Assembly: GCF_042684665.1 (NCBI RefSeq)
Contig: NZ_JBHULY010000005.1
Coordinates: 186,001 to 250,000 of the forward strand
Origin: Jejuia rubra
GTDB lineage: Bacteria > Bacteroidota > Bacteroidia > Flavobacteriales > Flavobacteriaceae
Reading direction: 5' to 3'
Length of the DNA stretch: 64,000 nt
A program made the translations under genes and the position numbers. Under the pieces are notes generated by a model that made no database searches, had not been told where the DNA came from, and saw only the letters and a list, made by a program, of their open reading frames with translations. Below are positions 27,426 to 33,298 of this stretch, piece by piece. The first letter of the stretch is position 1; every line of letters starts with the position of its first letter.

Positions 27426-27743
27426 AAACGCTAGTATGTCTACCTTTTCGGAAGGTAAAGATATTTATTCTCTTTAAAGATAAACGCATAGAACCCAGTT
27501 CCTGTAACTATTCGTATACTTGACAAACCTAAAAGGACTGTTGTAAATTTCCATTAGTTCAATTATGGAAGTATTTTATTTTTAATGGAACTATGCAGAA
27601 GTGAACTAAGAATCAATTGAAGCTAAAATCATAGCTAACCATTTAACATCAATGAGAATTTGGCTGACAAATTAGTTAAATGTTGTATCTATGCTGTACT
27701 TAAATAAAAAAAGCCTTTACTAGAAAATTCTGTAAAGGCTTTG

Positions 27744-27825
27744 TACTCAAGGTGGGAATCGAACCCACACTCCCGAAGGAACTGGATTTTGAATCCAGCG
27801 CGTCTACCAATTCCGCCACTTGAGC
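27744..27825 (-). tRNA. tRNA-Leu (anticodon CAA)
   Basis: On the minus strand GCTCAAG pairs with CTTGAGT (7-bp acceptor stem), the D arm is GGCGGAATTGGTAGACGC-like, the anticodon stem-loop is CTGGATT-CAA-AATCCAG, a long variable arm follows (class II), and the T arm is GTGGGTTCGATTCCCAC. CCA is not encoded. A partial copy of its 5' half lies just upstream at 27832-27872. Confidence 0.95.
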
Positions 27826-27831
27826 ATTTGT

Positions 27832-27872
27832 GCGTCTGCCTCCCGATAGCTATCGGGATCCGCCACTTGAGC
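27832..27872 (-). repeat. Partial copy of the tRNA-Leu 5' half interrupted by a palindrome
   Basis: GCGTCTGCC (27832-27840) and the last 14 nt, TCCGCCACTTGAGC (27859-27872), match the tRNA-Leu 5' half (27800-27808 and 27812-27825). In the copy the 3 nt between them are replaced by an 18-nt perfect palindrome, TCCCGATAGCTATCGGGA (27841-27858). It cannot form a functional tRNA. Confidence 0.75.
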
Positions 27873-27958
27873 GATTTCGGACTGCAAAAATATATTTTTT
27901 TCTGGAAATACAATCAAAAAATACTAAGCAATATGGGTTTCAGATTAAAATAAATGTA

Positions 27959-27966
27959 TAAATTTG
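27959..27966 (+). promoter_or_regulatory. Candidate -7 element of the prs promoter
   Basis: TAAATTTG followed by C matches the Bacteroidota TAnnTTTG element 54 nt before the prs start. The -33 box is poor. Confidence 0.55.
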
Positions 27967-28019
27967 CACCTCGTTAAAAATTAAGGTGGCTTAAGTACTG
28001 CCTAAACAACACGTTAACC

Positions 28020-28961
28020 ATGGCCGTTGTAAATACAGAAGCAAAAATTTTTGCTTGCACCCAAAGTAGGGAATTAGGTGAGAAAATTGCCAAAGCATTT
28101 GGCGAGCCTTTGGGCAATGTAATCACTTCTACTTACAGTGACGGGGAATTTCAACCATCTTATGAGGAATCCATCCGAGGGACAAGAATTTTCATTATTG
28201 GGTCAACACATCCTGAGCCAAGGAATTTAATGGAAATGTTGTTGATGGTCGATGCAGCCAAAAGAGCTTCTGCAAGACATATTACTGCTGTAATGCCTTA
28301 TTTCGGTTGGGCAAGACAGGATAGAAAAGACAAACCAAGGGTGCCGATTGCGGCAAAATTAGTAGCAAAAATGCTGGAGGCTGCTGGAGCAACACGAATT
28401 ATTACAATGGATTTGCATGCTGATCAAATTCAAGGGTTTTTTGAAAAACCTGTAGATCATTTATATGCCTCTATTATATTTTTGCCCTATTTAAAAAGTT
28501 TAAATTTGCCGAATTTAACGGTGGCATCGCCTGATATGGGTGGATCGAAAAGGGCTTATGCTTATTCAAAAGCATTGGAGAGCGATGTAGTAATCTGTTA
28601 CAAACAACGCGCAAAGGCCAATGTGATTTCCCACATGGAATTGATTGGTGATGTAAAAGGTAAGAACGTTGTTTTGGTAGATGACATGGTGGACACTGCG
28701 GGTACATTAACCAAAGCGGCCGATTTAATGATGGAAAGAGGAGCGCTAAGTGTTAGAGCCATTTGTACGCATCCTGTATTGTCAGGAACTGCCTATGAAA
28801 GATTGGCCGATTCGAAATTGGAGGAATTAATTGTAACGGATTCTATTCCTTTAACCCAAAAAAGCGATAAAATTAGAGTATTGAGCTGTGCGGATTTATT
28901 CGCTGAGGTTATGGACAAAGTGCACCATAACCGTTCTATCAGCTCTAAATTTGTAATGTAA
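28020..28961 (+). CDS. prs: Ribose-phosphate pyrophosphokinase
   Basis: It makes PRPP from ribose 5-phosphate and ATP for nucleotide, NAD, His and Trp synthesis. The 313-aa length is standard. Motifs include SDGEFQPSYEESIRGTRIFIIGST, the MPYFGWARQDRKDKPRVPI ATP-binding loop, DLHADQIQGFF and the PRPP-binding loop VVLVDDMVDTAGTL. It is followed at 22 nt by rplY, an arrangement common in Bacteroidota. Confidence 0.97.
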   Translation: MAVVNTEAKIFACTQSRELGEKIAKAFGEPLGNVITSTYSDGEFQPSYEESIRGTRIFIIGSTHPEPRNLMEMLLMVDAAKRASARHITAVMPYFGWARQDRKDKPRVPIAAKLVAKMLEAAGATRIITMDLHADQIQGFFEKPVDHLYASIIFLPYLKSLNLPNLTVASPDMGGSKRAYAYSKALESDVVICYKQRAKANVISHMELIGDVKGKNVVLVDDMVDTAGTLTKAADLMMERGALSVRAICTHPVLSGTAYERLADSKLEELIVTDSIPLTQKSDKIRVLSCADLFAEVMDKVHHNRSISSKFVM

Positions 28962-28983
28962 ATTAATAATTAAGTATAAATAA

Positions 28984-29643
28984 ATGAAATCAATTACAAT
29001 CAACGGATCTCAAAGAGAAAGCGTAGGCAAAAAGTCAACAAAAGCCTTACGTAATGCTGGACAGGTACCTTGCGTATTATACGGAGGAGACAAGCCAGTA
29101 CATTTCTCTGCACCAGAATTGGCTTTCTCAAAACTTGTATACACGCCTAATGCGCATACAGTTGTGATTGAGCTTGATAATGGGCAGACATTAAATGCAG
29201 TATTGCAAGACATTCAGTTTCATCCAGTTTCGGATAGAATTCTTCATGTAGACTTCTATCAATTGTTTGAAGACAAAGAAATCGCCTTGAATATTCCTGT
29301 AACACTTGTAGGTAATTCAAGAGGGGTTAAAAATGGTGGTGTTTTAAGAAGAAACAACAGAAAGCTTCGAATTAAAGCTTTACCTGCTAATCTTCCAGAT
29401 TTTATCGAAATTGACATCACGCCAATGAAAATAGGTGATAAAGTGTATGTTGGTGATTTGGATAGCGAAAAGTACCGTTTCCTTCATACGGATAATACAG
29501 TGGTTTGTCAAATCAAGACAGCAAGAACAGCGATTCTTGATGACGAAGAAGAAGAAGAAGAACTTGAAGGCGAAGAAGGCGCAGAAGCTACTGCAGAAGG
29601 TGGAGCTGAAACTCCAGCTACCGAAGCACCTGCCGAAGCATAA
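28984..29643 (+). CDS. rplY: 50S ribosomal protein L25/general stress protein Ctc
   Basis: A 219-aa long-form bL25 (CTC type) that binds 5S rRNA. The N-terminal L25 domain (about 1-90) has GKKSTKALRNAGQVPCVLYGG; the C-terminal TL5/CTC domain (about 95-185) follows. A low-complexity acidic tail (DDEEEEEELEGEEGAEA...) is typical of Bacteroidota homologues. It is co-transcribed with prs and ends at the terminator at 29675. Confidence 0.95.
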   Translation: MKSITINGSQRESVGKKSTKALRNAGQVPCVLYGGDKPVHFSAPELAFSKLVYTPNAHTVVIELDNGQTLNAVLQDIQFHPVSDRILHVDFYQLFEDKEIALNIPVTLVGNSRGVKNGGVLRRNNRKLRIKALPANLPDFIEIDITPMKIGDKVYVGDLDSEKYRFLHTDNTVVCQIKTARTAILDDEEEEEELEGEEGAEATAEGGAETPATEAPAEA

Positions 29644-29674
29644 CAAGAATAAACTTATCTTAACCGATAACCAT

Positions 29675-29705
29675 AAAGCACCTTTGTTTCGAGGGTGCTT
29701 TTTTA
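29675..29705 (+). terminator. Terminator of prs-rplY
   Basis: AAAGCACC (29675-29682) pairs with GGTGCTTT (29694-29701), followed by TTTT. Confidence 0.8.
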
Positions 29706-29751
29706 TTGGAAAAAATCGTTTTAAACGGGTTCAGTTTTAAATTAAAAAATA

Positions 29752-29759
29752 TATCTTTG
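29752..29759 (+). promoter_or_regulatory. Candidate -7 element of the atpDC promoter
   Basis: TATCTTTG followed by C is a consensus Bacteroidota -7 element 61 nt before the atpD ATG and downstream of the rplY terminator. Confidence 0.6.
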
Positions 29760-29819
29760 CACGCGAAAACTAAACGAGGCTTTTTTCAATTAAGTCGCAT
29801 AATATTAAATACATAAGTA

Positions 29820-31328
29820 ATGTCTAAAGTTACAGGTAAAGTTGCCCAAATTGTAGGACCGGTTATTGACGTAGAGTTTGCAGCAGGTTCAGAACTTCCA
29901 AAAATTTACGATTCATTAGAAATTAAAAGACCTGATGGTGCCACTTTGGTATTGGAGGTACAGTCTCACGTTGGTGAGGGTACCGTACGTACTATTGCTA
30001 TGGATTCTTCGGATGGTCTGAGTAGGGGAACAGAGGTAGTTGCTACGGGCGCGCCTATTCAAATGCCGATTGGAGAAGATGTTTACGGACGATTATTTAA
30101 TGTAATTGGTGATGCTATTGATGGTTTAGGAGATTTGCCAAAAGCGGGAAAATCTGGTTTGCCTATCCACCGTCCAGCACCAAAGTTTGAGGATTTATCA
30201 ACTTCTACTGAAGTTTTATTTACAGGTATTAAAGTAATCGATTTGATTGAGCCATATGCTAAAGGTGGTAAAATTGGATTGTTTGGTGGTGCTGGTGTAG
30301 GTAAAACGGTATTGATTCAGGAGTTGATTAACAATATTGCAAAAGGTCACGGTGGTTTGTCGGTATTTGCCGGTGTAGGTGAAAGAACGCGTGAAGGAAA
30401 TGACCTTTTGAGAGAGATGCTTGAGTCTGGAATTATCCGTTACGGTGAGGATTTCATCCACTCCATGGAAGAAGGCGGATGGGATTTGACTAAGGTGGAT
30501 AAAAAGGCCATGAAAGAATCTAAAGCAACTTTCGTGTTCGGTCAGATGAACGAGCCTCCTGGAGCTCGGGCTCGTGTAGCACTTTCAGGATTGACTATTG
30601 CTGAATATTTCCGTGATGGAGCTGGTGACGGACAAGGAAAAGATGTATTGTTCTTCGTAGATAACATCTTCCGTTTTACGCAAGCTGGTTCTGAGGTATC
30701 TGCACTTTTAGGGCGTATGCCTTCTGCGGTAGGTTACCAACCAACTTTGGCAACTGAGATGGGTGCGATGCAAGAGCGTATTACCTCAACTAAAAAAGGA
30801 TCTATTACATCTGTACAAGCGGTTTACGTACCTGCGGATGATTTAACTGACCCTGCACCTGCAACAACGTTTGCCCACTTAGATGCAACAACAGTATTAT
30901 CTCGTAAAATTGCCGAGTTAGGTATTTATCCTGCTGTGGATCCATTAGATTCTACTTCAAGAATTTTAACTGCCGATATTTTAGGGGCAGATCACTATAA
31001 TTGTGCACAACGAGTAAAAGAGTTGTTACAGCGTTATAAGGAATTACAAGATATTATTGCCATCCTTGGTATGGAGGAATTATCAGAAGACGATAAATTA
31101 GCGGTAGGTAGAGCACGTCGTGTACAACGTTTCTTATCTCAACCATTCCACGTAGCTGAGCAGTTTACTGGTATCCCCGGGGTATTGGTAGATATTAAGG
31201 AAACCATCAAAGGATTTAACATGATTATGGATGGTGAATTGGATCACCTTCCTGAAGCAGCTTTCAACCTTAAGGGTACTATCGAAGACGCGATTGAGGC
31301 TGGTGAGAAAATGTTAGCGGAAGCGTAA
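29820..31328 (+). CDS. atpD: F1Fo ATP synthase subunit beta
   Basis: The 502-aa catalytic beta subunit of F1. The Walker A motif GGAGVGKTVLIQEL is near residue 155-168, GERTREGNDL follows, and DVLFFVDNIFRFTQAGSEVSALLGRMPSAVGYQPTLATEMGAMQERI is the Walker B/signature region. As in other Bacteroidota, atpD and atpC form a pair away from the other ATP synthase genes. atpC follows after a 74-nt spacer made largely of heptamer repeats. Confidence 0.98.
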   Translation: MSKVTGKVAQIVGPVIDVEFAAGSELPKIYDSLEIKRPDGATLVLEVQSHVGEGTVRTIAMDSSDGLSRGTEVVATGAPIQMPIGEDVYGRLFNVIGDAIDGLGDLPKAGKSGLPIHRPAPKFEDLSTSTEVLFTGIKVIDLIEPYAKGGKIGLFGGAGVGKTVLIQELINNIAKGHGGLSVFAGVGERTREGNDLLREMLESGIIRYGEDFIHSMEEGGWDLTKVDKKAMKESKATFVFGQMNEPPGARARVALSGLTIAEYFRDGAGDGQGKDVLFFVDNIFRFTQAGSEVSALLGRMPSAVGYQPTLATEMGAMQERITSTKKGSITSVQAVYVPADDLTDPAPATTFAHLDATTVLSRKIAELGIYPAVDPLDSTSRILTADILGADHYNCAQRVKELLQRYKELQDIIAILGMEELSEDDKLAVGRARRVQRFLSQPFHVAEQFTGIPGVLVDIKETIKGFNMIMDGELDHLPEAAFNLKGTIEDAIEAGEKMLAEA

Positions 31329-31341
31329 ATCAAGTACTCAG

Positions 31342-31397
31342 TTTAGAGTTCAGAGTTCAGAGTAACTCGTAACTTATAACTCATAACTTATAACTAG
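31342..31397. repeat. In-phase heptamer tandem array between atpD and atpC
   Basis: Eight consecutive 7-nt units: three TT(T/C)AGAG-type (31342-31362), then five TAACT(C/T)(G/A)-type (31363-31397; the last is TAACTAG). Both kinds are in one 7-nt register across 56 nt. Confidence 0.75.
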
Positions 31398-31402
31398 AAA
31401 AG

Positions 31403-31678
31403 ATGTATTTAGAAATTGTATCACCTGAAGCCACATTATTTAGCGGAGAAGTAGACTCTGTTTCTGTGCCTGGCGTTAATGGTGAGTTTGAAATGCTAAA
31501 GGATCACGCACCAATTGTTTCCTTATTGAAAGAGGGCAATGTAAAAATTGCGGGTAACATTACTTTGGACGAAGAGGTTGAAGCAAAATTCAATAAATCG
31601 GACAGAGGATTTTGGTTGCCGATAAGTTCGGGGACAATTGAGATGAAGGACAATAAAGTGATTGTTCTGGCAGATTAA
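31403..31678 (+). CDS. atpC: F1Fo ATP synthase subunit epsilon (short form)
   Basis: A 91-aa epsilon subunit: MYLEIVSPEATLFSGEVDSVSVPGVNGEFEMLKDHAPIVSLLKEG is the N-terminal beta-sandwich domain. The C-terminal two-helix inhibitory domain is missing, as is common in Bacteroidota. It follows atpD and ends at a terminator. Confidence 0.95.
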   Translation: MYLEIVSPEATLFSGEVDSVSVPGVNGEFEMLKDHAPIVSLLKEGNVKIAGNITLDEEVEAKFNKSDRGFWLPISSGTIEMKDNKVIVLAD

Positions 31679-31697
31679 TAAAAACTAACTTCTGTAT

Positions 31698-31735
31698 AAA
31701 AAACCCCGAAACATTACGTTTTGGGGTTTTTAATT
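31698..31735 (+). terminator. Terminator of atpDC
   Basis: AAAAACCCC (31699-31707) pairs with GGGGTTTTT (31723-31731), with further A/T pairs in the loop. The A run on one side lets it act in both directions. Confidence 0.85.
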
Positions 31736-31765
31736 TCAACTAACTAAATAAACTAAATGAAAAGA

Positions 31766-31867
31766 TTAATAGAAGATTACAAGTAGGTTTATCGCAATGA
31801 CGGCAATTACCAAAACCGCCAAACCAATTGCGAAGGATCGGTCCAAGATAGTATTCGTCGTTTTCAT
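31766..31867 (-). CDS. Small single-helix membrane protein (33 aa)
   Basis: A 33-codon frame starts MKTTNTILDRSFAIG and continues as one uninterrupted hydrophobic helix (LAVLVIAVIAINLLVIFY). It resembles the 28-codon frame at 37893-37979 (shared VLV-IA-I-N-L-I pattern), which flanks the same locus on the other side. This supports a real gene over the longer antisense-frame alternative here. Function is unknown. Confidence 0.5.
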   Translation of the reverse strand: MKTTNTILDRSFAIGLAVLVIAVIAINLLVIFY

Positions 31868-31905
31868 GATGATGAGTAAGGGTTCTTCTAAGATATGAAT
31901 AGAAA

Positions 31906-32169
31906 CTCTGTGCTGTTACCGCACAGAGCTTCAGGTAATTCTCTCTCAAAAGAATTGATTAATAGCTTCAGTAAAATTAGGGGGTATTCTGCAAAAAAAA
32001 AATACGTACATCTACGTATTTTCTGTTGGAATGGCGGGACTTAAAAATGCAAAAGCCCTAGACCGTTACTGCCTAGAGCTTTTTTAATAATTCTCCCTAA
32101 GAACTAATTAATAGCACCGTAAAATTACCCTCTAGATTCAATAAAAACAATACGTATATCTACGTATTT
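31906..32169. repeat. Two diverged copies of a hairpin-plus-TACGTA-palindrome unit
   Basis: Unit 1 (about 31906-32022) has the hairpin CTCTGTGC/GCACAGAG (31906-31928), then conserved TAATTCTC, ATTAATAGC and GTAAAATTA segments, and ends with arms AATACGTA (32001-32008) and TACGTATT (32013-32020). Unit 2 (about 32051-32168) repeats the order: hairpin AAAAGCCCTAG/CTAGAGCTTTT, TAATTCTC, ATTAATAGC, GTAAAATTA, and arms AATACGTA (32149-32156) and TACGTATT (32161-32168), touching the stop codon of the response regulator gene. Apart from the 33-codon frame at 31766 they fill the 491-nt gap after atpC. Confidence 0.7.
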
Positions 32170-32802
32170 TTATAGAAAAGGTTTGTTGAGGTTGGCCCAA
32201 ACGGATAACGATGTCGGCTTGTTGTCCAAATGTAGTTTCGCTACAATATTGCTACGGTGCTTATCCACCGTTCTTGGTGAAATGTTGAGATGGGCGGCGA
32301 TTTCAAGGGAGGTTTTATTTTCTGCAATAAGCTTCACGATTTTTAATTCGGATTTGGTCAAAAGTTCCAGCTCTTTCGGCTTTTTTGATGGATTGCTGTG
32401 GTTTAGGTATGTTGCTATTTCTTCGCTGAAATAGGGTTGATTGTTTTCAACATGGGCAATACAGGTTTCAATTTCCTCAATAGCAAAATCTTTTAGAATA
32501 TAACCGTACACGCCGTGTTCCAACGCCTTATCGTATAATTCCTCTTCTTTATCAAAAGTAATTAGCACCACTTTTGTGGGAAGGTCATTTTTTTGAACCT
32601 CTTCGGCAATCTCCAAACCAGTTTTATAAGGCATTCTAATGTCCAGAATAGCGATTTTCGGCTTTAGCTTAACAATGAGGTTATAGGCCGCTTTTCCATC
32701 TGTAGCACTGCCCAAAATATTATAGCCTTTGGACGTTAAGAAATCGGTCAGACCTCTTAGCATTAGCGGATGGTCATCAGCTATTACTATAGATGTATGC
32801 AT
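32170..32802 (-). CDS. LuxR/NarL family response regulator (orphan)
   Basis: A 210-aa two-domain regulator. The receiver (1-125) has Asp9/Asp10 in IADDHP, the phosphoacceptor Asp54 in AILDIRMP, the Thr in LITFD and Lys in ILKDFA. The C-terminal LuxR-type HTH is at about 145-195 (LTKSELKIVKLIAENKTSLEIAAHLNISPRTVDKHRSNIVAKL). No histidine kinase gene adjoins it; its operon partners are the aspartic protease (52 nt upstream), the TPR-CHAT protease and the PKD outer-membrane protein. It may bind the TACGTA palindromes immediately downstream, but that is inference. Confidence 0.93.
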   Translation of the reverse strand: MHTSIVIADDHPLMLRGLTDFLTSKGYNILGSATDGKAAYNLIVKLKPKIAILDIRMPYKTGLEIAEEVQKNDLPTKVVLITFDKEEELYDKALEHGVYGYILKDFAIEEIETCIAHVENNQPYFSEEIATYLNHSNPSKKPKELELLTKSELKIVKLIAENKTSLEIAAHLNISPRTVDKHRSNIVAKLHLDNKPTSLSVWANLNKPFL

Positions 32803-32854
32803 TAAACTTAGGGAGTTTATTTGGCTATTAATTCTTCAAAAGCCCCTTACAGAC

Positions 32855-33298
32855 TTACAATTTTAAATATAGATATTTTTTTTCATAATCGATGACGGCT
32901 TTCCCTTTTTTTAGAATATCGGCCCCGATGATGCCATCCACAGGTTTTGAATTATGATTGATTAAAGCTGTATTCACATGAACCAGATTGAACAACACCA
33001 ATACCACCTTGTCGTGGTTCCATTTGCCAATCTTCACCTTATTTTTTCTTGACATTTTGGTTTCCATATCTATGGCCCCAGCCCCGGCGGCCAAAATAGA
33101 AGAATCCTTTACCTTCATTTTAAATCTGTCTATCCCTTCAAACCCAACGCAAGAGCTTGAGGCACCGGTGTCGAGAATAAACAACCCTTTTTTGCCATTT
33201 ATCGAGGCCTTGATTTCAAAATGGTTTGTCTTGGTGAGGTGTAATTTAATTTTGGTATAGCCTTTTTCAAGAAGAAATTCCTGCAGTGTTTGTTCCAT
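32855..33298 (-). CDS. Retropepsin-like (clan AA) aspartic protease
   Basis: A 147-aa protein with one aspartic protease lobe: FILDTGASSSCVG, with catalytic Asp43 in DTGAS, and the later hydrophobic-GADIL motif in DGIIGADIL (about 120), which follows the flap region AAGAGAIDMETK. As for retroviral proteases, a homodimer would be needed for activity. It has no signal peptide, so it is probably cytoplasmic. Its start lies 32 nt inside the end of the TPR-CHAT gene, which suggests translational coupling. Two proteases of unrelated class overlapping in one operon is unusual. Confidence 0.85.
   Translation of the reverse strand: MEQTLQEFLLEKGYTKIKLHLTKTNHFEIKASINGKKGLFILDTGASSSCVGFEGIDRFKMKVKDSSILAAGAGAIDMETKMSRKNKVKIGKWNHDKVVLVLFNLVHVNTALINHNSKPVDGIIGADILKKGKAVIDYEKKYLYLKL

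Noticed and set aside
27426..27743. Gene or structured RNA downstream of the decarboxylase
   Set aside because: No convincing frame, hairpin with T run or promoter was seen.
31740..31949. A 69-codon minus-strand reading frame
   Set aside because: Its composition (His/Cys/Arg-rich, no signal) is unlike a real protein; the overlapping 33-codon frame in another phase gives a clean membrane helix and has a look-alike at 37893.
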